NCBI GenBank assembly: GCA_945925985.1
Contig: CAMELV010000030.1
Location: 1-49,132 of the forward strand
Length of the DNA: 49,132 nt
From: Comamonas sp. lk
GTDB taxonomy: Bacteria > Pseudomonadota > Gammaproteobacteria > Burkholderiales > Burkholderiaceae_C
Direction of reading: 5' to 3'
Shown here: in pieces, positions 1 through 6,044 of the stretch
Position numbering within the stretch: position 1 is the stretch's first letter
Layout: each line of letters opens with the position of its first letter
Program-made: the position numbers and the translations under genes
The notes under the pieces: generated by a model
What the model saw: only the letters and a program-made list of their open reading frames with translations
Databases searched by the model: none
What the model was told of the DNA's origin: nothing

Positions 1-341
1 GCAAACCGGGCGAAGGCGCTACAAAGCGCGAAAACAGCCCGTAGAGGAACAGAAAACGACGCGATTTCGCGGGATTACTCGTGAAATCTCACTATCTGAA
101 AATTAGCCGACCGCTACTCCATTTGGTTAGCGGTTGTTCAGAGCATCCCATAGGCCTCAATGTCGTTTGGAAGGACTTGCTTAAATTGGGCAATACCAAT
201 GGCAATCACCCTGGCACCTGGGAATCTATCGGCGACTCAGTAGTAACTATGACTCCTTGATCCGATAATTACTATAAGCGTGTGACTCTGCCAAAGTCAC
301 ACGCCCGGTCCGTAGCGAAGACTAAATACGTGTGAATTCCA
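1..341. other. Gene-free leader with hairpins, upstream of polymerase-like gene
   Basis: No convincing gene is visible. The stretch holds two inverted repeats: ACCGCTA/TAGCGGT (110-116 with 128-134, 11-nt loop) and a perfect 10-bp stem GCGTGTGACT/AGTCACACGC (278-287 with 295-304, 7-nt loop). It precedes a gene that may encode a replication enzyme, so an origin or control region is possible. That is inference: I see no iteron array or DnaA-box cluster. Confidence 0.4.
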
Positions 342-377
342 GTGACCTATTACTGGAATCAAGGAGAAATTCACATG
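331..377 (+). promoter_or_regulatory. Alternative hairpins around the ribosome binding site of the polymerase-like gene
   Basis: The Shine-Dalgarno sequence AAGGAG (361-366) lies 8 nt before the ATG at 375. ATTCCAGT (336-343) can pair with ACTGGAAT (352-359), leaving the ribosome site free. TGTGAATT (331-338) can instead pair with AATTCACA (368-375), which includes the first base of the ATG and encloses the site. The two stems share bases 336-338 and so exclude each other in part. This layout would suit translational control; no experiment supports it here. Confidence 0.4.
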
Positions 378-1973
378 ATCAAAATCCAAGCCAACCCCCA
401 AGTCTTAGAAGCCCTCAGCCAGGCTTTTCCGTCCCCTGCATACAACGCAGCAAGAGCACTGGATAAATACATTGCCGTGCTGGAACGGTTGATATTTGCA
501 TCAATGCAAGTGCCACGCACCCCTGAGCAGTCCAAGCTGAACCTTTACGCCATTTCACTCCAAAAACTTGCGAACTTAGGAGGGCAGATCGGGCCCAAGA
601 AGGTACGGTTACACAAATGGCTGAGAGACAGCCAATTGGAATTACTGCAGGTGGTGACCAAGGGCTCCAACGTCACAGGCCAACTAAGTCAAATTCGATT
701 TAGCAAACACGCAGCAATGACCGACAGCCTAAAACCAAAAGAAACTATGCCCATAAACAATTCCCAAATAACCGAACGAGAGATTGCGGCTTACCTGACC
801 GGTGACGCCGCTGCCAACCAAACCCTATTTGATCTTCTGTATCCTGATTACCACCAAGGCTGGACTGATGAATACATTCACAGCCAGTTCGATCCTGTCA
901 AGGCAGATGTACGATCCCTGGAGAACTACATCGTTTGGCTAAGCCAGGATGCTCGACTGCTCAGCAAGGACAAAAAGGCCACGGCCATACGACAAGCTCG
1001 CATCGTTTTGGGCTGCTCGCAAGCATTCAATGGTTGGTATCTGCAGCGAAAAAAACCCAGTGATTTTGGTCGCATGTACTACGAGGGAGTCAGTGTCCAA
1101 AACGTCAATAAGGAACTGCGCCGTGCGTTGCTGGGCAACTGCTGGGAATACGACATCCGCAGCAGCGTGATTACTTGGAAGATGGGATTTGCCACCAGTT
1201 ACCTGGCCCAAGCGTCCGGCGAAAGAAACATCCGCGCCGCATTCCCAGCCACCTTGAACTACTTGGAGGACAAGGGTGACTTCATGCGCACCGTGAGGCT
1301 GTATGTTTTTCGAGACCACAGCCGGGACGCCGCAAACTTTCAGATCAAGTTGCTCAAGCAGGCATTCACCGCCATGAGCTTTGGCGCAAGGCTGTCTACC
1401 CATGGATGGCAGGATAACGCAGGCCAATGGAACAATCCCGCCTTGGTGGTGATCCTCAAAAACCAGGAAGAGCGCAATCGCTTTTTCAATGACGTTACGG
1501 TACGGGCTTTCATCCGAGAGCAAAACACGTTGGATAACTACCTGTTCGATCAGTTCAGGCGCCACCATCCAGACTTACTCAAATTGCCCTGCCTACAAAC
1601 TCAAAGTGGTAGGGTCAGCAAAGCCAAGGTGCTGGCTTATCTATACCAGCATGGAGAAACGCATGTGATGGACATTGTCCGGGCCACGGCAGCAGCTCAT
1701 GGCCGAACGCCGATTGCCAATGTTCATGACGCCATATTTTTCAGGCAAAGGTTAAGCGCTGAACTTAAAGCAGAAATCGAGTGGCAGATGCGTGCCCAAA
1801 CCGGAAACGCCTACTGGTACTTGACGCCCAAAGAGCTGCACCGGTACGAATCCAGGCATCTAGATGTATGCGCTGAAGAAGCTGCTCACCGGCAAAGGAT
1901 TGCTGCAGAACATGAACGCGCAGTGAACTATCAGCCTCAAGGCAATGCAGAATTTGCGATTGCATTGGCTTGA
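375..1973 (+). CDS. Divergent A-family/T7-type polymerase-like protein (mobile element)
   Basis: 532 residues, starting at ATG 375 behind a good AAGGAG site; a GTG at 342 is in frame but lies inside the leader hairpin. I recognise no named family. The C-terminal half shows an ordered set resembling the palm of A-family DNA polymerases and T7-like RNA polymerases: a motif-A-like EYDIRSS with D260; a motif-B-like K328-x7-F336-G337, the same spacing as the K-x7-Y-G of PolA; a YQHGE element (424-428) where PolA has a Q-containing helix; and a motif-C-like NVHDAI with H451-D452. The N-terminal ~230 residues show no exonuclease motifs I recognise and the C-terminus is charged. A role in copying an integrated plasmid or element is inference. 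Motif calls by eye could mislead in so divergent a protein. Confidence 0.55.
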   Translation: MIKIQANPQVLEALSQAFPSPAYNAARALDKYIAVLERLIFASMQVPRTPEQSKLNLYAISLQKLANLGGQIGPKKVRLHKWLRDSQLELLQVVTKGSNVTGQLSQIRFSKHAAMTDSLKPKETMPINNSQITEREIAAYLTGDAAANQTLFDLLYPDYHQGWTDEYIHSQFDPVKADVRSLENYIVWLSQDARLLSKDKKATAIRQARIVLGCSQAFNGWYLQRKKPSDFGRMYYEGVSVQNVNKELRRALLGNCWEYDIRSSVITWKMGFATSYLAQASGERNIRAAFPATLNYLEDKGDFMRTVRLYVFRDHSRDAANFQIKLLKQAFTAMSFGARLSTHGWQDNAGQWNNPALVVILKNQEERNRFFNDVTVRAFIREQNTLDNYLFDQFRRHHPDLLKLPCLQTQSGRVSKAKVLAYLYQHGETHVMDIVRATAAAHGRTPIANVHDAIFFRQRLSAELKAEIEWQMRAQTGNAYWYLTPKELHRYESRHLDVCAEEAAHRQRIAAEHERAVNYQPQGNAEFAIALA

Positions 1974-2093
1974 CCTGGTCTGTCAACCGGTGTCCGTTCA
2001 GACCGATAGGTTACCAATGGCACCCGGTTGCCCAGGTTGGTGTTCTGAACACAAAATCTCCTGTGCTTTACAACTATCTGAAAGGAAAAGCAC

Positions 2094-2552
2094 ATGTCTA
2101 CAGCAGCAAACAACACCAGCAACATGCAGGGCTTGAAAGTCACAGCGGCCAAGAAAAGCCTTGTACACAACCCCCAGGCGCACCGCCGACTGAAATTGGC
2201 GAAAAAACTGTGGGAACAGATCGAACTGGCCAAAGCCCAGGCGCAGGGCAACAACTTCACTATGACCCGTTTTCGTACGGTGACCAATGCTGAGGGTATC
2301 AAGCGCAGCGTGGAAGTGCCCCGACGGGTGCGCGCCTGGTGGTGGGCCACAGATACGGGTCGCTTGGCGCTTAACCTACGCTACGGCGCAAGAGCAGTTG
2401 AATTTAGCAAGGGAAAAACTGCCGTGGAGATCGCTACGCCAGCAGAGTTAGTGCCAACCCTGGAACTGCTCAAGCGAGCAGTAGAGGCGGGAGAACTAGA
2501 CGCTCAGATCGAAGCGGCCAGCATCAAACTGCGCGAAGGTTTTGGCAAGTAG
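2094..2552 (+). CDS. DUF6641-like conserved hypothetical protein
   Basis: 152 residues with a clear AAAGGA ribosome site before ATG 2094. The sequence is basic in its first half, has a central RRVRAWWWATDTG segment and a RYGARAVEFSKGK stretch, then an acidic helical tail (ELLKRAVEAGELDAQIEA). From memory this matches DUF6641, a family of unknown function frequent on plasmids and integrative elements of Burkholderiales. It follows the polymerase-like gene after 120 bp on the same strand, and a 54-aa gene follows 26 bp later, so the three may be co-transcribed. Function is unknown; the family name is from recall, not a search. Confidence 0.65.
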   Translation: MSTAANNTSNMQGLKVTAAKKSLVHNPQAHRRLKLAKKLWEQIELAKAQAQGNNFTMTRFRTVTNAEGIKRSVEVPRRVRAWWWATDTGRLALNLRYGARAVEFSKGKTAVEIATPAELVPTLELLKRAVEAGELDAQIEAASIKLREGFGK

Positions 2553-2578
2553 GGCGGAGCGATTGGGAGGATTGGCCC

Positions 2579-2743
2579 ATGGCACTACAACTATTTCTAG
2601 CCAGAGTCTGCATTTGCTCGGACAACCATGGCGCCATCACATTCATTCATACGGCTGTCCACGCCCCGGATTGGTTGCGAGCCAAGCAACTGCTGGAAGC
2701 CCAGTATGGGGTGGGAAAAGTAGACAGCGTTCGGGCTGCCTGA
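2579..2743 (+). CDS. Small hypothetical protein (54 aa), mobile-element associated
   Basis: A short frame opens at ATG 2579, 26 bp after the previous stop, with GGGAGG about 8 nt upstream, and closes at TGA 2741-2743. The product is compact: a hydrophobic start (MALQLFLARVCICSDNHGA), a strand-like middle (ITFIHTAVHAPDWL) and a helix ending in a QYGVGKVDSV segment. I do not recognise a family. Good ribosome site, same strand and tight spacing to the DUF6641-like gene support a real gene. A longer overlapping frame from 2542 (165 aa) runs across the hairpin and the opposite-strand gene and is rejected. Confidence 0.6.
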   Translation: MALQLFLARVCICSDNHGAITFIHTAVHAPDWLRAKQLLEAQYGVGKVDSVRAA

Positions 2744-2765
2744 TACCCCAAAAGGTAGAGACTGA

Positions 2766-2801
2766 CTCGACCACGCCGCCAATACGCGGTCTGTGGTCGA
2801 G
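2766..2801. terminator. Strong hairpin between convergent genes
   Basis: CTCGACCAC (2766-2774) pairs perfectly with GTGGTCGAG (2793-2801), and an inner CCGC/GCGG pair (2776-2779 with 2786-2789) extends the stem. It sits between the convergent ends of the 54-aa gene and the exported-protein gene. There is no T tract on either side, so it may be a two-way terminator or an mRNA-stabilising 3' structure. Confidence 0.5.
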
Positions 2802-2814
2802 CGAGGTTAGGCGC

Positions 2815-3024
2815 TTACTTGATTACAGGAGTGGTGGCGGCAGCAGCGACGCCATCAGCTTTGGCTTTTTTGGCATGAGCAATCTTGACTTTCTTGTGCG
2901 CTGCTTTCTTACCAGGCGCTGTGGCCTCTACAGGCTTGGCATCCGTGCTAACGGGTGCTGGAGTTGCGGCAAAGGCTGCGGCGCTAAAGGCTCCAACAAT
3001 CAGGGTGGCGATAAGCTTGTTCAT
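2815..3024 (-). CDS. Small exported Lys/Ala-rich protein
   Basis: 69 residues. The start is ATG at 3024, behind an AAGGA site, rather than the upstream in-frame start at 3192, because the frame then opens with a clean signal peptide (MNKLIATLIVGAFSAAAFA, likely cleaved after AFA). The mature part is low-complexity: Ala, Pro and Thr, then a basic GKKAAHKKVKIAHAKKAKA run. Comparable small periplasmic Lys/His/Ala-rich proteins are common in Comamonadaceae; their function is unknown to me. It is the only gene on the minus strand within this accessory block. It could be cargo or a resident gene caught near the insertion. Confidence 0.65.
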   Translation of the reverse strand: MNKLIATLIVGAFSAAAFAATPAPVSTDAKPVEATAPGKKAAHKKVKIAHAKKAKADGVAAAATTPVIK

Positions 3025-3215
3025 TTGAGAGTCCTTTGAAGGTTTGGTTAACACAGCTCCAGTTGCTTGGAGTAAGTATTCAACGGGCAATGGCAGCCGC
3101 CTGTTGACCTGAGGATTCGTATAGTTTTGTAAATGTTTGGTCATGGTGGATTGGGGCAGCGGCTGTGACCAGCAGCCAAATCCTTGGGGCATAAATACCT
3201 ACAAAGGAGCCCACG

Positions 3216-3704
3216 ATGAGAGTAGAAGAATTTGCAAATGCCCAGGACCAATTGGACTTATGGAAGAAGGTCAGCGATGCCGTGTGGGCAGGGATCAATG
3301 CCCAGCGCCAGCAGCAAGCCCAATTAGCCGCGAAGACCAAGGCCAAGCCCAAAGGTCGAGCCCTGCGCAGGGGAGTGGCAGAACCCAAGCCTATAAAAGT
3401 GCCTACCCCCAAGGCAGCGCCCCGTCCTCAGCTCCAAGCTCAAAACCCAGCCCAAACAGCGGCGATCGCAAAATCGAAGGGCCAAGTAGCGCACCCGGTA
3501 GCGGCACCCATAAAACCGGGTATTACAGCAGCGCAAGCAGCCAGGACTATGGCTCTACCCAGGGTGGCGAGCACAAGGCCAGCTAGGCCAATGACTCCGC
3601 TGCAGAGGTGGCTGAACCGCAGGCCTTGGGGTGTGCCCACGCCTGCAAATATCTCTCAAATGCCGCAAACCGACGCGAAAAGCGGGCCTTTACCCGTGAA
3701 ATAG
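3216..3704 (+). CDS. Hypothetical basic Pro/Ala-rich protein
   Basis: 162 residues from ATG 3216, with a textbook AAAGGAG site 8 nt upstream. The first ~35 residues (MRVEEFANAQDQLDLWKKVS...) look helical and ordered. From about residue 40 the chain is rich in Lys, Arg, Pro, Ala and Gln and is probably disordered, ending in a TPLQRWLNRRPWGVP motif. There is no signal peptide or membrane segment. The charge suggests nucleic-acid or membrane-surface binding, but no family is recognised. It is the last gene before the 830-bp scar region. Confidence 0.55.
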   Translation: MRVEEFANAQDQLDLWKKVSDAVWAGINAQRQQQAQLAAKTKAKPKGRALRRGVAEPKPIKVPTPKAAPRPQLQAQNPAQTAAIAKSKGQVAHPVAAPIKPGITAAQAARTMALPRVASTRPARPMTPLQRWLNRRPWGVPTPANISQMPQTDAKSGPLPVK

Positions 3705-3787
3705 TGTTAAAAAAAGTCGCAATGGCCAGACGGACGAGAGGCTATGCATAAATGGTCAGTCCATAAAAAGTCACCCCCCTGGCTCGC

Positions 3788-3811
3788 AAGTGTCGGGTTG
3801 ACCCGACACTT
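3788..3811. repeat. Perfect 11-bp inverted repeat
   Basis: AAGTGTCGGGT and ACCCGACACTT are exact reverse complements separated by TG. The GTCGGGT core recurs in both copies of the nearby direct repeat (3819-3847, 4390-4419), so the palindrome and the repeats probably belong to one recombination or binding-site system. No T tract follows, which argues against a simple terminator. Confidence 0.7.
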
Positions 3812-3818
3812 GATCATC

Positions 3819-3847
3819 GACCCCTAACGTGCAACCGTCGGGTTTTT
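3819..3847 (+). repeat. Direct repeat copy 1 (candidate element end)
   Basis: The sequence opens GACCCCTAACGTGCAACCGT and continues CGGGTTTTT. It matches 4390-4419 with three substitutions and one 1-bp indel. It lies 8 bp after the 24-bp palindrome. Together the two copies bracket the tRNA-Leu fragment and the cysM remnant. Confidence 0.7.
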
Positions 3848-4101
3848 CTCTATGGACCTTCATAGTAAAAATTAAATGTGTAACCTTACCCATAATAAAT
3901 AACGAAATAAAATAGAAATGGTGGCTCACTTCGTCAAAAAATGACTTATCTAATTGCGACATTCTGAATCAAGGACCGAGTGAGAATTTTGATTCGATTT
4001 TCATCGCACAGTCGCTCTACAGAAAATTGACCTAAAGCTCTTCCGAGCCCTATCCGTAAAGGCTTCTAGGAGTTCCACGGTAATTATTTTTGGATGGTTT
4101 T

Positions 4102-4125
4102 AACAGTGTGTAGGACACTGTTTTT
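4102..4125 (+). terminator. Candidate rho-independent terminator
   Basis: AACAGTGT (4102-4109) and ACACTGTT (4115-4122) form a perfect 8-bp stem with loop GTAGG. The stem's last two T residues run into three more, giving TTTTT at 4121-4125. The stem is only moderately GC-rich and the T run is short. It would stop plus-strand transcription leaving the accessory block. Confidence 0.45.
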
Positions 4126-4176
4126 GAGGCCTGCTGCAAGCCCCATGTTTAGTAGGTTTGTCGCATTTAGGATACA

Positions 4177-4216
4177 TTTTTGAGTCCCCTGCGTCTACCA
4201 ATTTCACCACCCGGGC
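4177..4216 (-). pseudogene. 5' fragment of tRNA-Leu (anticodon CAA)
   Basis: Read on the minus strand this is the first ~40 nt of a leucine tRNA: acceptor start GCCCGGG, then the D-arm core TGGTGAAATTGGTAGAC, then the left anticodon stem and loop ending ACTCAAAA. The homology stops just after anticodon CAA. The right anticodon stem, variable arm, T arm and CCA end are absent, so it cannot give a functional tRNA. tRNA genes are frequent targets of tyrosine integrases, and breakage at the anticodon loop fits an old integration junction. Confidence 0.75.
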
Positions 4217-4237
4217 GGGGAACAAGACAAAGTCAAA

Positions 4238-4389
4238 TTATGGCACAGCGTGACTTATGCCCCCCCCACTCTAGATGAAGTCATCGGCAAAAACGCCGCT
4301 GGTCCGCTTGCAACGGTTTGGCTCTGGCGATTGCAGCGCGCGTGGCAATGTGATCCTGGGCAAGCTTGAAGGCAACATCCCTGCAGGCT
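4238..4389 (+). repeat. 152-bp direct duplication of 5114-5265
   Basis: Two copies of the cysM leader and first 44 codons lie 876-877 bp apart in the same orientation, flanking the toxin-antitoxin pair. The upstream limits differ: copy 1 adjoins the tRNA-Leu fragment, while copy 2 adjoins toxin-side DNA. Confidence 0.85.
4257..4389 (+). pseudogene. cysM: Truncated duplicate of the cysM 5' end
   Basis: The region 4238-4389 repeats 5114-5265 (upstream TTATGGCACAG, start codon and first 44 codons of cysM) at roughly 90% identity by eye. The reading frame is broken: the CCCCCCCC run after the ATG differs from the intact copy, and an extra A appears in the AAAAA run near 4290. Homology ends exactly where direct repeat copy 2 begins at 4390. 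The missing part would start just before the codon for the PLP lysine (K47 in the intact gene). Confidence 0.85.
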
Positions 4390-4419
4390 GACCCCCTAGC
4401 GTGCAACTGTCGGGTATTT
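4390..4419 (+). repeat. Direct repeat copy 2 (candidate element end)
   Basis: GACCCCCTAGCGTGCAACTG followed by TCGGGTATTT; matches 3819-3847. It begins at the base where homology to intact cysM ends, as expected of an element end or crossover site. Confidence 0.7.
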
Positions 4420-4491
4420 GGGCGGGCCTGGCGCGGCCGGCCCTTGAAGTTGACCAGGCTTTCAAAATATTGGCCCTAAAAATCCTCGATA

Positions 4492-4511
4492 TTACGTACG
4501 AAGTTACGTAC
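4492..4511 (+). promoter_or_regulatory. Candidate toxin-antitoxin operator
   Basis: TTACGTAC occurs at 4492-4499 and again at 4504-4511, spaced 12 bp centre to centre, just upstream of the antitoxin start. Each contains the palindrome TACGTA. YefM-YoeB operators are known to use paired palindromic hexamers (TGTACA cores) about 12 bp apart, so autorepression here is a good guess. The exact hexamer differs from the E. coli one. Confidence 0.55.
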
Positions 4512-4534
4512 ACTTCTCGCTATTGGAGAAAATT

Positions 4535-4777
4535 GTGAACGCACTATCTGCCAGTGAAGCAAGGGCCAATTTATATCGCCTCATGGACGAGACCGCAAGC
4601 TCGCACCAGCCTGTGCTGATCTCGGGCAAGCGAAACAATGCCGTACTGATTGCCGCAGATGATTGGAACGCAATACAAGAGACTTTGCATCTGCTGTCTG
4701 TGCCGGGTATGAGGGAGTCCATCAAGACTGGCATGTCCGAACCGCTGGATAAAAGTGCCAAGGCCTTGAAGTGGTGA
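4535..4777 (+). CDS. YefM/Phd-type antitoxin
   Basis: 80 residues. GTG 4535 is chosen because GGAG (4525-4528) lies 6 nt upstream and the product then begins MNALSASEARANLYRL, the typical YefM/Phd N-terminus; a TTG at 4523 would add four residues. The N-terminal half is the DNA-binding and dimer fold (VLISGKRNNAVLIAADDWNAIQ is characteristic of the family) and the C-terminal tail should wrap the toxin. The stop overlaps the toxin start, indicating translational coupling. The pair is inserted next to cysM together with a duplicated cysM 5' end. Confidence 0.88.
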   Translation: MNALSASEARANLYRLMDETASSHQPVLISGKRNNAVLIAADDWNAIQETLHLLSVPGMRESIKTGMSEPLDKSAKALKW

Positions 4778-5037
4778 ACTGGTCCGTCGTCTACGCAAAA
4801 CAAGCGTTGAAGGACGCGAAAAAAGTAAAGGTCGGTGAGTTAAAAGAGAAAGCGCAAGCTCTTTTGGCTGTGCTGGAGAGCGATCCGTTCCAAAACCCGC
4901 CGCCCTTTGAGAAGCTGGTGGGTGACCTTTCCGGTGCGTATTCGAGGCGGATCAACATCCAACATCGCCTCGTGTATGAAGTGTTTGCAGAGCAACGCAC
5001 GGTTCGTGTCTTGCGGATGTGGACGCATTACGATTAG
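4774..5037 (+). CDS. YoeB/Txe-type mRNA interferase toxin
   Basis: 87 residues from GTG 4774, overlapping the antitoxin stop by 4 nt (GTGA); GTG 4771 is an alternative. YoeB toxins are RelE-fold ribosome-dependent endoribonucleases. The family signature is plain: FEKLVGDLSGAYSRRI (45-60), QHRLVYEV (63-70) and the C-terminal HYD. The catalytic set of E. coli YoeB (E46, R65, H83, Y84) has equivalents at E46, R65, H85 and Y86, so the toxin looks intact. A small GC hairpin (5037-5052) follows the stop but has no T tract. Confidence 0.9.
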   Translation: MNWSVVYAKQALKDAKKVKVGELKEKAQALLAVLESDPFQNPPPFEKLVGDLSGAYSRRINIQHRLVYEVFAEQRTVRVLRMWTHYD

Positions 5038-5132
5038 CGCACAAGCGTGCGCCAATACCGCGATACTGACTGAGCCTTTCAGGTGCCGAAAGACCCTCCA
5101 TGAGATAGTCCATTTATGGCACAGTGTGACTT

Positions 5133-6035
5133 ATGAACTACCCCACTCTAGATGAAGTCATCGGCAAAACGCCGCTGGTCCGCTTGCAACGGCTTGGCTC
5201 TGGTGATTGCAGCGCGCGTGGCAATGTGATCCTGGGCAAGCTCGAAGGCAACAACCCTGCGGGCTCGGTGAAAGATCGGCCTGCGCTGTCGATGATTGTC
5301 CGAGCCGAGGAGCGGGGCGACATCGAGCCTGGCGACACGCTGATCGAGGCCACCAGCGGCAACACCGGCATTGCGCTGGCCATGGCGGCGGCGATCAAGG
5401 GCTACCGGATGGTGCTGATCATGCCGGAAGACCTGTCGATCGAGCGGGCGCAGACCATGAAGGCCTTTGGTGCCGAACTGATCCTCACGCCCAAGAGCGG
5501 CGGCATGGAATCCGCCCGCGATCTGGCGCAGCACATGCAGGCTGAGGGCCGCGGCCGGGTGCTGGACCAGTTTGCTAACCCCGACAACCCGCGTATTCAT
5601 TACGAGACCACCGGCCCTGAAATCTGGGCCGATACCCAGGGCCGCGTCACCCACTTTGTCAGCGCCATGGGCACCACCGGCACCATCACCGGCGTATCGC
5701 AGTTCTTGAAAGAGCAGAACCCGGCGGTGCGCATCATCGGCGTGCAGCCGGAAGACGGCTCTCGCATTCCGGGCATTCGCAAGTGGCCGCAAGCCTACCT
5801 GCCGACCATTTACAACCCCGACCATGTGGATGAGCTGATGTATGTCAACCAGGAATCTGCCGAAGACATGTGTCGCCGGTTGACGCGGGAAGAGGGCATT
5901 TTTGCCGGCATCTCTGCGGCTGGCGCCTGTTGGGTGGCGCAGCAACTGGCGCGTACTGAGTCCAATGCCACCATCGTCTTCATCGTCTGCGACCGAGGCG
6001 ACCGCTATCTTTCCACCGGCGTGTTTCCCGCCTGA
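5133..6035 (+). CDS. cysM: Cysteine synthase B (O-acetylserine sulfhydrylase)
   Basis: 300 residues, normal length for CysM. It condenses O-acetyl-L-serine with sulfide or thiosulfate using PLP. The PLP lysine is K47 in AGSVKDRPA; the substrate/phosphate loop TSGNTGIALA and the glycine-rich MGTTGTITG loop are present, as is the RIPGIRKWP segment typical of CysM rather than CysK. The ATG at 5133 fits the family N-terminus. The leader and first 44 codons are duplicated at 4238-4389, so the promoter region now in use was probably remodelled by the insertion. A Nudix gene starts 9 bp downstream. Confidence 0.95.
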   Translation: MNYPTLDEVIGKTPLVRLQRLGSGDCSARGNVILGKLEGNNPAGSVKDRPALSMIVRAEERGDIEPGDTLIEATSGNTGIALAMAAAIKGYRMVLIMPEDLSIERAQTMKAFGAELILTPKSGGMESARDLAQHMQAEGRGRVLDQFANPDNPRIHYETTGPEIWADTQGRVTHFVSAMGTTGTITGVSQFLKEQNPAVRIIGVQPEDGSRIPGIRKWPQAYLPTIYNPDHVDELMYVNQESAEDMCRRLTREEGIFAGISAAGACWVAQQLARTESNATIVFIVCDRGDRYLSTGVFPA

Positions 6036-6044
6036 TTGTCCTGA

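Larger units (their letters stand above)
3705..4176. other. Gene-free, relatively AT-rich stretch at the element edge
   Basis: No supported gene. Base composition falls well below that of the neighbours, notably 3850-3960 and 4080-4180. It holds a perfect 24-bp palindrome (3788-3811), the first copy of a direct repeat (3819-3847) and a terminator-like hairpin (4102-4125). A 63-codon minus-strand frame at 3771-3962 has no ribosome site and is not accepted. Confidence 0.6.

Noticed and set aside
939..1568. 209-codon minus-strand frame inside the polymerase-like gene
   Set aside because: It lies antisense to a gene with a good ribosome site and motif pattern; its own product shows no family features.
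2542..3039. 165-codon plus-strand frame
   Set aside because: It runs through the 54-aa gene's 3' hairpin and across the antisense exported-protein gene, with no ribosome site and low-complexity product.
3771..3962. 63-codon minus-strand frame in the AT-rich stretch
   Set aside because: No ribosome site; it includes the palindrome and direct repeat, so it is most likely chance.
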